Shown piece by piece: positions 1-12,719 of a DNA stretch of 64,000 bases. The DNA is from Enoplolaimus lenunculus. Lineage: Eukaryota > Nematoda > Enoplea > Enoplida > Thoracostomopsidae. Every line of letters begins with the position of its first letter. Positions within the stretch are counted from its first letter, which is position 1. Below the pieces are notes generated by a model. It was not told the DNA's origin and made no database searches. It worked only from the letters and a program-made list of their open reading frames with translations. The position numbers and the translations under genes are program-made. The DNA lies in contig JASANG010003894.1 in the NCBI GenBank assembly GCA_030248215.1, forward strand, positions 59,737-123,736. The letters run 5' to 3'.

Positions 1-1639
1 CACTAGACAAATGTGGGGGTGCGCAAGGTCCTTGATGCTTTTGCGACTAAACCCCCATGGGATTTTTTTGTGGTTTTTAAATACATTTTTGTAGAAGGTA
101 AGCAGCCCCCCTTTGTATTAAAATCCTGCCTACGCCCACGTCTTCCAGTATAAACAGTAAACGCAACGTCGATAACAACGAAACAAGTCGCTACAACTAA
201 TCAATAGGCAGAGGACACATGAACTATTCTTGTGTGTGTGACACGCACTAATGAGTCTCGAGGCTCTTTTCTACTTTCCACCGATCCACGCACACTAGTG
301 TTGATTTGATAGCGGGCAATTATCTCCCACTCCAATTACTATTTATTATTTTTCTAGCCAAAGCCTAAGAATAAGACTAACCTTAAGCGTAAGCCTAAAC
401 AAACGCAATCGTACACGACGTTTATTTTTGTCATTATTCAGCGGGGCGAGGGACGGCTTTTTTTGCATCTTTCAATGCAGGAACAGGAACCAAAACCGCC
501 ACTGAATTTTTGCACGAAATCCGGCCGTGTCAGGAATTCCGGTTGAACCCTGGCATGCACCGAATTCGAAACGGAATCCGATTGTTACGTATCTTAACTT
601 ACTGTTAAATATCCTGAATTCTCAATATTTGGGACGACCGGTTTCGGTGAAAAATCGACATCGAGCTTGAAGACTGAGACAAGCAAACCGAGAACGTTTT
701 TCGAGTTTTCTATGCATTTTGGACACGCAATAATCTTAGCTTTGTAACATAAGGTTGTTGTTATAAATTTCGACCAAATTTAGACTGGCTTCCGCATAAC
801 GAATGATTTATCGCCACTATTCAGTTGTAAAACAACGTTTAATGAGGCGAATCAATTTTAGTTGGTTATTTGATTTAGAATTTTAGTCTCAGTTTGAAAG
901 TGCCGAGGCTCCAGAAAAGCGAACCCAAGAGCAACAGAAAACCTCTAAGCCTAAGCTTTAAGCCTGACACTAAACCTTTGTCTAAGCTCATACCAGGCTT
1001 CAACCGCATATGATACTTAAAAATACTCGAGCCGGATACTTCAATACGTGGCCCACGAATGGGGACAAATTGTACAAGAGCCGTTCTGACGACAACGACC
1101 TAACAGAAATAAAAACAATTAAAACAACATACACAGCGCACGTGTTCGGCTACTAAAACAACACAAAATAAATAGATATGTAACTACCATGTCGAACAAG
1201 CAGAACAGCAAAGTATAAGGCAATAACTAACTAATTATATGTGGCTGCGGTTGGTGACTCACCTCAGCATCTAGCGATAAAAAATGCAATACTTAGACAG
1301 TTAAGTTCGCAGTCAAAGCGTCTTGTTAAACCGGGGGACAGCTTCCCTGACACGTCAGAAATTACCGTACTCCGGGTACGTCAAAATTTGAGCCGAAGTA
1401 AAATTTCTCGTTTTTGCATGAAAAAACTGGGGTCTTTTGGGTTGGCTATCCGCCTCCAGCTGGCGTTTGCCCAACAATGGTTGGATTTTGAAATTTTTTG
1501 TCATATTTGGACTTCTCACGGCCGCTTCTGATGATTCCAGATCCAAATTGAAATTTTTGATGACCCTATCTATACCTGTCGTAAGTACGTATTGTCGGCG
1601 AAGGTTCGCAATGTATAGCCCCATAGGAATTTAATGAAA
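1..1639. other. Non-coding, repeat fragments
   Basis: No supported gene. It contains a relic of the GTAGC/CCCCC repeat family at the start, a TTAGGC-type fragment at about 360-400 (AAGCGTAAGCCTAAAC), and CCGGAATCC-rich scraps near 480-560 that resemble MITE arms. Short frames at 1241-1634 overlap on both strands and look like chance. Confidence 0.6.
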
Positions 1640-2830
1640 AACAATTTCATAGATTTGGACGCGCTGAGTTCACCTGTACCATTTTAAGGCTGCAGGGCCA
1701 CCGATTCAAAAGTTTTGAGGCTTTAAACTTCAACTTTTTACTATATATAAAATATGCACAAACGCCAACCCCAAATTTGTATAACGAATAAACCTGGTGT
1801 AAAGCTTATACTTTACGAACATGTGACTGATACATATTTTCTCTTACATAAAACTTCTGCGTGTTTGCACTGTAATTTCGAGGGCCATAACTTTTGAACC
1901 GTTGCTCCTGTAGCCATAAATGTGGTACCGTTGAACTCAGTTCGTCGAGATCTATAAGATAGGCAACTTTTTTTAAAATTCCTAGGTGGTCCAGATTCCG
2001 TACCTCCGCCGGAAATGCCTGCAAAAACAACCTAAAATAGGCGTTCAGAACATGCCATACCTACTCTCTGCAAAAGGTACACAAACACTGCCACCGCCAG
2101 CTGCACAATACTTCATTGTCAAACATCTTAGAAACGTACATATTATATATAGGAATAATGATATTTTGTACACAATAGAAGTGCAAACATAGTAAAAAAT
2201 CTTACAACCTATGTGAGCTGTCAATGCTTATAACAGTGTGCAAAAATTTGTCTGTAACACTTGTAAAACATGTCACAAAAAGCCTATGTTCACAATGTCT
2301 TTTTATCGCCATCGTAAAACGACACTAGAACAACAGGAACCTCAGCTTGAATGTATACAAAAAGGTGAGCTTTCGTAAATTTCCCTCACAAATTGTTGAA
2401 ACCTAGATTTGGCGAAGGTACGGAGTCTGGACCCCTTAGGATTTTGATACGAAGTGGTCCATTCTATAGAAATCGACGAGCTGAATTCAACAGCACCATT
2501 TTTAAGGATGCATGACCAACGGTTCAGAAGGTATGGCCCTCGAAATTATAGTGCACAAGCACACAGATTGGAACATGAAGTATCTATGCCTCACATGTTC
2601 GTAAAGTATAAACTTTACCATGTTTATTCTTTATACAGACTTGATCGCTGTATGTATATGTTCTATACGGTAAAAAGTTAAAATTTAAAGGGTCACAACT
2701 ATTGAACCGGGGGCACTGCAGCACTAAAAATGGTACTAATGAACTGAGCGAGGTGAAATCTATAAAACGAACTATTTATAATAAATTCCTAGTGGCGTCC
2801 ATGTTCCGTACCTCTGCCACTAGGTTTTAA
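1640..2830. repeat. Dispersed repeat in inverted arrangement
   Basis: A block marked by CGAGGGCCATAACTTTTGAA, CCGTTGAACTCAGTTCGTCG and CCGTACCTCCGCCGG lies at 1806-2020. It recurs inverted at 2405-2640, with partial copies at 1640-1730, 2690-2820 and 9955-10095. Several small frames here are shadows of the repeat. Family not recognised. Confidence 0.7.
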
Positions 2831-4016
2831 TACTTGTTAAGTTTCTGCCCACGCTAATACAATTGGTCGCGCGCTGACTTTTAACCCGAAATTTCATCGA
2901 CTCCACAAATCGTCGTCCACCATTATGCTTACGCTTACGCGTAGAATTATGTTTAGATTTATTCGTAGGCTTAAGGATACTATTGGGCGACGAATTGTCG
3001 CAGATTCTCTGTCCACACACATACAATACAAACCTAAAGCCTAAACCTGAAAAAAACTAGGCTCAGGCTTAACTATAAGCCTAGCATGTTACAGTAAAAC
3101 AATATGAAACACCTGGATGCTAGGTGGGCTTTCGCGTTTTATTTAAATCAACACGAACATAGGGGAAACTAAACAAGTACTCAGATTTTGGTATAGGTTA
3201 GAAATTAGGTACGTCATAAGCTGTAACCTTATGAGGCACAAAACGAACGTGGACAAACGCCGCAATGTACTACACGGCATCAGACCGAAATGAAAATCTA
3301 ACAGCAGCGAATGTAGCAAAGCAGAACAAACGTCCAGACTGTGTAAAGGTATGTATCATTGACGCGAAAAAACCAGCCACAGCGACACGTAGTGTATCGC
3401 TTATATCTACTAAAGCAACAGCATAAACTGTACACAAACAGCGTAGCCAGCATTATTTATTTTTGGGATGACAGCGCCGCTATTTATAAAACCCTCATTT
3501 TCAGTTTTTTTTGCGTCAAACGAACGTGCGAATCGAACAAGAAAGATATTTTTTTAATATGCTTTGATCAGGCAACCCGTAAGGTTTATATTCTAAACAC
3601 TGTAAAAATGCGGCCCTTTTCATGTCAGAAATTTTGTGCAGTCTTCAATTCGCTTTTGTATGCAGCCGTGAATGTCCGTGTTATCTTTAATCCAACACAA
3701 AATCATCAATTGAAACATATTTCAAATCCTTAACGATTGCCATAAAAATATAATTGGCATACCATCAAACTGCGAACACAGTAAACCTGAATTACAGCGA
3801 AACGTAAACAACGTTTCAGTCCGTCACCCTGACAACAACAACAAAAACAAAACATACAGATATACGTATACCAACGCATACTTAGTCATAAAAATCATTT
3901 GTTATGACGTCACATGACGCAAGTCACATTTCACCACCGCCGTAAACAGAAGCACAACCAAAGACTCGTGTACACTTGAACCCAATTCAAGGTTAAGGCT
4001 TATGTTTAAGCTCAGG
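2831..4016. other. Non-coding, no supported gene
   Basis: AT-rich sequence with scattered AAGCCTAAGC-like words near 2935 and 3030. The 124-codon plus-strand frame at 3359-3733 has no recognisable domain, leader or splice context. Confidence 0.5.
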
Positions 4017-4345
4017 CAGGGTGCAAAGCGCAAGCGACGATATCAGAATTGGAACAACAAATTCATGCCGGAATCGGAATTACAAATTTTGTGATTATAC
4101 GAATAATTTATAATATTATTAACAAATATACAATATTGATTTGCGGTGTCCGTTGACTGGATACAATTTGTCAAAAACGTCGCATGAACAAATTGGCGAC
4201 AATCTTTGGTTTTCTAAAGCTAAACTACAGTCAATTATGTTATGTTATTTTCAAAATAGATAAACGACACAGAATATTTATGCAACAAAGCACAACAAAA
4301 GTCAACAAGTAGGATTAAAATTAAAATTCAGAGTGAAGGCTCATA
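4017..4345 (-). mobile_element. hAT-type MITE relic related to the 14211 element
   Basis: Starts with CAGGGTGCAAAGCG and contains the same core (AAAACGTCGCATGAACAAA and CTAAACTACAGTCAATTAT) as the elements near 14.4 kb. The right terminus is not recognisable. Confidence 0.55.
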
Positions 4346-4549
4346 AAATATTTTGCAACTGTGTGTCTTCATTGGAAATGTCAGCAGCTCTACTAATAGC
4401 TTGCTTAGTGTAGGAGATTACGGGTGCGACTGCCACTGTTGTTCCACATAGCGTCATTTCAAAAGGCAAAGGATTCTGTTGTTTGAGCTACCGGGACTTG
4501 AAGTCCAAATTTTAAACATGCCTAAACGTTATATGTCTATGTCACAGTT

Positions 4550-4865
4550 ACAGTCCAATTTAGCCATATAACGCCAATATGCCTAGCCACGGCACCAATT
4601 GTTCCATTGGCTAGCCAAAGTGGCGCCGGCGTTAGCAACGCCAGTAATAATCCGCAACGAAACAATTGAACAACACTGCCCGATATTTATGTAGTATTGC
4701 GTTGGTAAGCATGACGCCTTCTGCGCAAATATCAACCAATCATGTTAAACAATAAGCATATAATTAATTGTTTTTAGCCAATCAGGAGACGTTGCTGCGG
4801 TAGTTAGCCACAATGACAAGTGGTGTTGGGGCCATAGATAGCCATATTGGCGATGCCGAAATGAA
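4550..4865. repeat. Imperfect inverted repeat (GCCATAT-CGCCAATAT)
   Basis: TTAGCCATATAACGCCAATATG at the left is echoed inverted by GATAGCCATATTGGCG at the right. The segment between is richer in GCC and GGC words than the flanks. It is probably an old MITE. Confidence 0.4.
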
Positions 4866-7026
4866 TCAATGACTGTGTTTAGATTTCTCGAAAAAGCTTC
4901 TTTTATTTAAGTAAGCCACGCTTAAGCCTTTTCCCTAAGCCTGAGCCAAAACCTTAATTTTAAACGTGAGAGTTTACAAGAGCCAAAATTACGTGTACAT
5001 AAAACACGGAGACGAGTAACAATCGTGTAGTACGTAGCATAAGAAAACCAAGCTCTACAACACTTCCTTCAGCTATATATATTCGAAATTTTCACATTTT
5101 ATCATAATTTATCCTTAGGATCATCCTTAAGCTTAAGCATATGAAGGCAAAAGCGAACTTGAGCCGAAAACCGGTATATATTTATTTTTTAACCATTAAA
5201 AATAAAATATATATCATTCAACTCCATCGCAGGCAACAAACTTCAAAAAAATACAGCGTAACCTGCGTTATACTACACGATGTGCATTGAATTTTCCGTC
5301 GGAAACAAGCACGAATAGCTCTGCTGGTGCGTATTTTACAGTAATTGAATTTTAAGTGTACACAACAACTACAACAACTCATACAGCACTCACACTCTAC
5401 ACAGAAAACATAATATATACTGAATGAATAGATGCCATTTTACAACATGCACGACGTAAACAATAATTTTACCTATAACACTACATTAAATTAGCACTAA
5501 CACAAAGTCCAGATTTCCGCTACACTGACGATAACAAAACAGCAACTGGCGCAATAGGCAGGTAAGTAGTAATGCTAAAAATTGCCATTATATAACAACA
5601 TTGCATACGTATATAAAGTCAGACTAGTCAGAGTACTTGTAGGAGCGCATATAAAATGTGCAGTGAGTGCCGTTTTCAGTTCTAATACCAAGCCCGGATT
5701 AGATTTTAGCGCAGTGGCGGATTCAAGAAGGACCACCCACAACATCAAATTTCGGAACCCAACAAGGATCGTAACCAAAATTTTCCATCAAAATTTAGTT
5801 CTAAAATAATGTTTTGCTTTTCGCCCGCGAGTTTCCTTACATTATGCATTGCGCAGCATCCCGTAAGATCACAAATACCTGGATTTCCAATTTCAACATC
5901 TTGAAAACCAAACCAAAATATTGCATCATCTGGCTGTGGTTGCTTAGTTTCCTATCAGGAATCGACCATATATCCGCGTCCAGTTAGTATTCAGCGAAAA
6001 ATCGACATCCGTACCCGGTGTTAAAGTATCCGTAAAAACCTGCCGGACACCGGATATTGTCGATTGTGGTTCTAAATATTATAAAACTTTTTTTACATGT
6101 CAAAATACGAGATATTTTGCAGGGACTGCAATTCTACGCAAGCCAAGTGTGGACGCAGACATGGAATAGAAAATTCAAGCGAAAAATTTATCTTAAATCC
6201 ATACATACATATTCTTGCACGACTCAAAAACTTCCATCGGTGCACAAATTTATATCCTATAGCCGGTTAACATCCAACTCCGGTTCTTATACAAAATTTA
6301 GCAATCCGGCTCCGATATTCGGTAAAATTAATATCCGGTCAATCTCTGTTTCCGATCATGTACCCAGGTGATCATCTATATATTAAAGCTGGAATGACCC
6401 ACATACGTATTTTGGGCAACTTTCCAGCTTTACATTGTTTACAATATTTTGTTGGAATAGAAAGGTGAATGTTCTGTGAAAAGAAATTTGCATACAGATT
6501 GCTGTTTTATTCGCTATTATTTTTGCGCATTGCGCAGAGCCGGCTGACTAGTAATAAATATAGGTACGTATCTATAAATCAGAAAGCGACCGAATATCCA
6601 GCTGAGGTTGAAGAAAGTAATTTTCCGTTCATTGGTTAAGTAATTCGTTCAACCGTAGTCAAAAGTAATTCTTTTAGTCTATAGTACTACAAAGACAAGC
6701 TTAGAATGCACACTATACGCAGTTTACTACTTTTGGTTAGTTTTAGTAATTTTGTACAGTTCACGTTTTCGTTGCGACCTGTTTTTACGAGTTTCACAAC
6801 GAATTTCGGTTCAAACCACATTTCTGGTTTTAAATGATTAAGAATTTTCCATTCCGATTTAAATTTTAACACACTGGCATTTCACAAATTAACGAGACAG
6901 CTCAGTTCGAATGTTTTGTTACATCAGCGACAACATTACGTATTGGCAGACCAGCGACGAGAACACTTACTGCACTCAGACGACACGCCCACGACAACCT
7001 GTCTGCTGGTAAGACTGAACACTGCA
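4866..7026. other. Non-coding, no supported gene
   Basis: Contains TTAAGCCT-type scraps near 4910-4960 and 5130, and CCGGTTAACATCC-type words near 6000-6350 that resemble old MITE arms. No exon was recognised on either strand. Confidence 0.5.
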
Positions 7027-7206
7027 CTAACAGTCTAGTAAACACAAACGACAGTCTAACAAAGCCAGATCGCTTCGCTCATCCCGCATCTTCAATCCAG
7101 AGAGTTCCACCGGCGCAACGTCGGGGGAAAGGGCGAAGGGGCGGTCACCTCGTTGCGGCTGATAAGCAATAAAGTCAACCCACTTTTGTAATTGCTGGTT
7201 GTGCCA
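7027..7206 (-). CDS. Possible coding exon, unrecognised
   Basis: After a CTACCAG acceptor, the minus strand is open in phase 0 and reads WHNQQLQKWVDFIAYQ, then RGDRPFALSPDVAPVELSGL, ending at a stop. The composition is protein-like and unlike the AT-rich frames around it. It could be a far downstream exon of the gene starting at 19373 (same phase), but about 11.8 kb of repeats separates them. No family is recognised, and a chance frame cannot be excluded. Confidence 0.2.
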   Translation of the reverse strand, partial: WHNQQLQKWVDFIAYQPQRGDRPFALSPDVAPVELSGLKMRDERSDLALLDCRLCLLDC

Positions 7207-8214
7207 CTGGTAGAGTTCCGAGCACAAAAACAAGTCAATCACACCGAATTTACAGACAGCATAAAATTCAAAATACGAAAATAATAATAACAACGACAAT
7301 GAAAAAAACGGACACAATGACAATTGCAATCGCGCAATATAGTTTAAACATAAAAAAATGTTCATATTTTTTGTGCGTAAATACTGAATGTTGTGATACG
7401 TACACAAAAGTATTATACGTATCCTACATAACACACAACACGTACAGCGAACATATACGGGCGTAGTCGAACGACGATGTTTAGGGGGTAAGCCCTGCCG
7501 TTGTGATTTGTGTTCACGGAGTTTTAGTAACTTCTTTATATGATAACCCACCACGAAATTCCTTTCGAAATGTTTATAGAACGTATTCTCTTTCCAAAAT
7601 CCTGGTTACGACCATACGTATTAGTATTAGTCATTCTGTATCTGTACACATTCGTTTACAAAGGTGTGCACAATGGTTGACAAAGAGTTGACCGTTAAAA
7701 ATTTCTGGGCACACGAAAACATTCACTTTCACAGGCTTTACACTATCCTGTTGAACATTTAAAGTCATGGTGTAGCCGGACATCGTTTTCCGTTTCCGGT
7801 AAAAATCGTGTCCGTTTTCGTTATAGAAATAACGGAAATTCTGTTATTTTTACGTTCTAAATGAGTTAGTAACTGTATCGTACCTAAAATAGATTAGTTG
7901 CACATCCAACACTAACTGTGTGAAACATTTACGCATACATTAGAAACAAAACACACCCACCATGTCTCTTAGCACAACTATTGCATGTCGTATGTAAAAG
8001 CAAGCTGCAGAAGGAAAAAGTTGGACAACAGGCTTCACCTTTGTTGAGTAATTTAACGTAAGCAGAGCAGATATACTTGGGTTACGATTACGAATGCTCA
8101 AAAAAACTTTGGTATCGGCACATCCGTAACAAGGATAGTGCATTGTTTTATGATTTACTTGAAATAAATTTCTGCGAATGACATTAGTCATTTCACATTG
8201 CATACTGTCCATTA

Positions 8215-8834
8215 ATTGAGCGAAGCTCGGAGTTTCGCGAAGCGTTTTATGTTTTGTACTTGGGGGTCGAAAGGTGGATGTCCGTCCGTCCGTCTGAAAA
8301 GAATCTCAGGAACGGCTGAACCGATTTTGACAAACTTTTTTTGTTTGAAAGCCAATTATCCTGGGGTGTTAACCTCGCATTAGGGTTTTAAAATTTTAAG
8401 CCGTTTATTAGCTACAGGCTAATTTGCATAATTATTTAAGCCTAAATTAGGACTTTCCACAATATTTCACTAATTATTACAGTTAGAAGCAATCTACTTT
8501 TAGCATAAAAGGGTTTTTGGGTGCGAGGAATCTGCGTAGACTGTTTACAAACCTCCAAAACCGATAATTGAACAGTTAGCTAATAGATAATTTGCATATT
8601 AGCATAGTTTATAAGCCTAAATTAAGACTTTTTACAATATTTCGCTAATTATTAAGGTTAAAAGCAATATAATTTCAGCACTAAAGGGTTTTTTGGTGCG
8701 AGGAATTTGAATAAATAGTTTACAAACATCCGAAACCGATAATTGAATGGTTAGCTAATAGCTAATTTGCATATTAGCTAAATTGCTTACGTGCGTTCGA
8801 GCTTCGCTCAATAAATGTAGTCCCACTACGACTG
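8215..8834 (+). mobile_element. Terminal-inverted element with internal tandem units, short copy
   Basis: The left end ATTGAGCGAAGCTCGGAG and the inverse CGAGCTTCGCTCAATAAATG frame a segment containing GGTGGATGTCCGTCCGTCCG and AATCTCAGGAACGGCTGAAC. Two tandem units follow, each marked by GGTGCGAGGAAT, about 175 bp apart. The tail TGTAGTCCCACTACGACTGG is shared with the longer copy at 26.5-27.6 kb. Confidence 0.75.
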
Positions 8835-9648
8835 GTATTTTAAATACTGAGCTGGTAGAAATAGATGGAGACAGAAATTCTTTCCTATCTTTACAAAATT
8901 AGGATCATGTTTTGTTTTTAAGTAATAAAAATTCCGGGTCCGGGTTTTTCTTTCAGAAAGATCCGGGTCAGAAAAACCCGGGTCCGAGTATTTATTTTTA
9001 AATGTTGCAACTCTAATTTTTACTATCCGTTTGCACCCTGAATGGAGTTTAAACACTTTATCTTACTACGCTGGCCTGCAAAACTTGTTCATTTATGCCC
9101 TGCGACAGAATATTCTTAGCTCACATCTGATTCCATCGTCATTATCCACGATCTAGAATATCGAGCAACAGCATGTGCATGCTATCCGGATACACACATA
9201 CAATGACACTTGAATGGCAGAAATGCTACAAACAAGTATTCACAATTCAAACGCATTACATATTGTACTGTACCGGAAACAGAAATTGTGAAATGTTCAT
9301 CTCAAATTATTGCAATTACCGGCATAAACATCAAACACAAACTTTACGTGGACAATAGCTTTCTGTCCAAGGTGCGAATGAGATATTCGGTTCAGTTTAC
9401 TAAAAACCGGCATTACAAATAGTCGGAAATCTCTGTACCTACTAAGACTGACATGGCGTCTACGCCGTGAGTGCAATGGCAAACAGCCGCATTTCGGACA
9501 CGGTATCCAGCCAAAAAAAAGGGCGGGAACGGTCAAAGGACGATCCTACCTAGATTGACAAACACAAATAACTAGCAGTTGCTCGGTACGGCTGGCCCAA
9601 ACGTTAGTTATATTTTGACATACGTATTATCGTGTTGACATGAGATTC

Positions 9649-9714
9649 TTGAAGAGAAGCCACAATCCGGTTGAAGAGAAGCCACAATCCGGTTGAAGAG
9701 AAGCCCCAATCCGG
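9649..9714. repeat. Three tandem 22-bp units
   Basis: TTGAAGAGAAGCCACAATCCGG occurs three times in a row with one substitution in the third. (The unit is TTGAAGAGAAG plus CCACAATCCGG.). Confidence 0.95.
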
Positions 9715-10195
9715 TGTCGCATGAAAAAACCACATCCCAAAAATTTGACCACCCAAGCCCTTTATTACTGTACAAATAAATGTGTCCCTAAATCGGTACT
9801 TACGTGTCGCGAGTATCGGTATCGGCGGAGCATAAAAATTGTTGTCAACACATTTTGCCTTAACAATGAATCGAAATGCTTTCATTTCAGTGTGTGTGTG
9901 TGTGTGAAATGAAGAGCTCTCATAGTAATATGTAAGTAAACTCGTTTATGATTGTTAGGTTTTAAGTCTATACAACTGCGGACCCTGCAGCGCTAAAAAT
10001 GGCACCTTTAAACTCAACGTGTCGAAATTTATATAAAATGAATTATTTTTATTAAATTCCTCGGGGGGGTCCATATTCTGTACCTCCGCCGATATCTACT
10101 ACATCCCGAAGGTTCGTTTTGTTTGAGTACATTGAAAACAAACTACACAAGATCTAAACGTTCCGTGACGGTAAATATTCGGCATCCGGCAGGTT

Positions 10196-10567
10196 CAGGG
10201 TGCAACCGGAATTACAATTTACCGGAACCGGAATTTGAAAATTTTACCGGAACCGGAAAGTGAAAACTGCATTTAACCAAAAATTTCATTTTAATCGTAT
10301 TTTTTGCTCTATTATTTGTGAAACAACCTTAGTCGAACATAGGTATTTATTTTATTTGTTGTATTTTAGATTTTCGTCGTCGACTGAAGTGAAATCCACC
10401 ATCAATGGCTTATATTCGGAGTACAAGTGTCTTTCAAAAGAGATTCTTAAAAATTAGCAAAGTTAAGAAAAAGGCCAAATTATAACACCGGAATTTTTAC
10501 ATCCGGTAAAAATTTACCGGAACCGGAAGGTGAAAAATGCCGGAACCGGAATTCCGGTTACACCCTG
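10196..10567 (+). mobile_element. hAT-type MITE, CAGGGTGCAACCGG family, copy A
   Basis: The termini are CAGGGTGCAACCGGAATT and its inverse, and the flanking 8-bp duplication GGCAGGTT is perfect on both sides. The duplication length and CAGGG terminus fit the hAT superfamily. Subterminal regions are built from CCGGAACCGGAA motifs. The core contains a 65-codon frame (10260-10457) shared with copies B, C and D. Confidence 0.92.
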
Positions 10568-11813
10568 GGCAGGTTATACTTGCTAAAAAGTAATTTGTCT
10601 CGGCCTGCTTTTCGCTAACGATCCTATGTATGTTACGCATGCAACTGCATCAAATCTCACAAATATATAGCCTGATATAATATACCTCAAACATTTTTTC
10701 TATCATCAACACCAACTTTGCACTTTGCTCTTACTAAGCGGTTTAAATACCACTGAAAAAACCCACAGTCGCCACTGCTACTGTGTATGAAACAACTTTC
10801 CAACAAATAGACTACTGCTATACTTGCGTCGACGATGCACGGCCCGGCCATTTTACGTCAATCTACAACACCAACCAACTTTTGCATATACAAAGAAAAA
10901 CTGATAGAAAACAAGGCTACTAACTGAGACACACACACAACAAATGTGTGCCTCAATGGTTCATTTTCATGCATGGGCTAACTAGTCAAGAGCGTTTCAG
11001 GGGGCAAACCCCCGTTGGGATTTTAATTTAAGGTTTTCAGATACTTTTTCTTCTCTTTGTAACACTAGAAACCCGCGTTCCAAAAATTTTACAGAACGTA
11101 ACCCTCTTTCCAAAATTCTGGGGGCTACACCCATGCTCTGATGCCCAAAGAAAGCTAAGTTGAGTGTCGTCAGCCGCGCAAACATAAACCAAACCTAACT
11201 GGACACTGAAATATAATGCACATGTTTTATTGTATATGTACGTATATGTATTAGGCAAAATGTGTGCAAGTAATGTAACTGTTCATACGAGTGAGCTTTA
11301 TTGCAATACGTAGTATGTTGAACCTGTAATCAGAGCGGAGGGGCTCATCCGGCTAGCAAATTTTTGCTTCGCACTCTAAAACTTTCAGCCCCCCCACGGA
11401 AAATTAAAAACATTCAAGATTAAGCGCTTGCTCCTCCCAGAATTGTTGTTTATCCTTAATTCATGCAAGTAGAATGCCACGAGCCTGTATTATATGACTT
11501 CATTCTTCGACACACAATCGGGTTAGGGCCAACAGTACCTTAGCCTGACACACATGTATCAAGATGGGCATGTGCATAGAACAACCACAGCCAACATATG
11601 CGAACACAGCTTAGCGATGACAAAAATACAAAACAGGACTTAGTGTGTGTATTATAGCAATAAGCATAAGCTACCATGTCAGTGGATATACGCTATACTC
11701 ATAATCACTTTATACGGCCAATACTGTGATAGTCGTTTGGTTATTCATAATATACGAATATATTCTTTACGTTAGGTTTCAAAAAATATCTGCAACGTAC
11801 TTATGACTAAGAC

Positions 11814-12285
11814 CAGGGATGGGTGGTCTCGATCAAAAAAAGTGAAACCGAGAACCAACTTAGACTGGAGAATGTTTAACATAGCGCAGACGTTATAAAT
11901 GCAGATGACCAATAATTTTTTACACGATGCCTTAAATGTTTGAAATGCGAAAATGTTACTATTTGTACTTTGCCACAACAAAATCAAAGTGTTTGGGTTT
12001 CCTTTAAAAAATAAAATTCTGGGTAAGCGGAGCGGTCATTCTGTTTCTCAAATCGTTGTATAACCAAACCAGGTAGCGGTGCTTCACAATCGTTCGCTGT
12101 CTGTGTTAGTAGGCGAAACGCTCAAGTACTTCCGAGCCAAAGCTGCGATCAAAGGAAAATTTTTGTGATTGTTTGTCGCTTTTTCACCCCTTTGGTCTCG
12201 ATTTACAAACCACCGAAACTGAAAAAAGCGAGACCGAGACCAGCCATATCCCGAGACTTGCCGAGACCGAGACAGCCCATCCCTG
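11814..12285 (-). mobile_element. Internally deleted hAT element with a transposase C-terminal fragment
   Basis: Ends CAGGGATGGGTGGTCTCG and GACAGCCCATCCCTG form the terminal repeats. On the minus strand at about 12090-12175 the frame reads NFPLIAALARKYLSVSPTNT, then DSERL. That is the hallmark of the hAT C-terminal dimerisation domain (P.LA.LARKYLS.PAT...SER). GAGACCGAGAC subterminal repeats flank it. The rest of the transposase is gone, and no intact 8-bp duplication is seen. It shows that hAT transposase genes existed in this genome. Confidence 0.75.
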
Positions 12286-12348
12286 CGAAACACCTGTGGC
12301 TGTGACCATATGTACCTGAGACGATCGTTTGCAGTCTAGACTTGACAG

Positions 12349-12719
12349 CAGGGTGCAATCGGAATTACAATTTATCGGAACCGGAATTTGAAAATTTTAC
12401 CGGAACCGGAAAGTGAAAAATGCATTTCACCAAAAATTTCATTTTAATCGTATTTTTTGCTCTATTATTTGTGAAACAACCTTAGTCGAACATAGGTATT
12501 TATTTTATTTGTTGTATTTTAGATTTTCGTCGTCGACTGAAGTGAACTACACCATCAATGGCATATATTCCGAGTACAAGTGGCTTTCAAGAGATTCTTA
12601 AAAATTAGCAAAGTTAAGAAAACGGCCAAATTATAAAACCGGAATTTTTAAATCCGGTAAAAATTTACCGGAACCGGAAGGTGAAAAAATGCCGGAACCG
12701 GAATTCCGGTTGCACCCTG
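12349..12719 (+). mobile_element. hAT-type MITE, CAGGGTGCAACCGG family, copy B
   Basis: Full-length copy with the same termini, CCGGAACCGG subterminal repeats and core as the 10196 copy. The flanks (CTTGACAG and TTCAGTAT) do not form a clear duplication, so the target site has decayed or recombined. The core open frame (12413-12601) is retained. Confidence 0.9.

Noticed and set aside
3359-3733. 124-codon plus-strand frame
   Set aside because: No leader, domain, splice signal or codon pattern beyond AT-rich noise, and MITE or repeat scraps surround it.
7207-7554. Upstream part of the 175-codon minus-strand frame at 7027-7554
   Set aside because: The N-terminal two thirds are low-complexity hydrophobic translation of AT-rich DNA; only the last 60 codons look protein-like.
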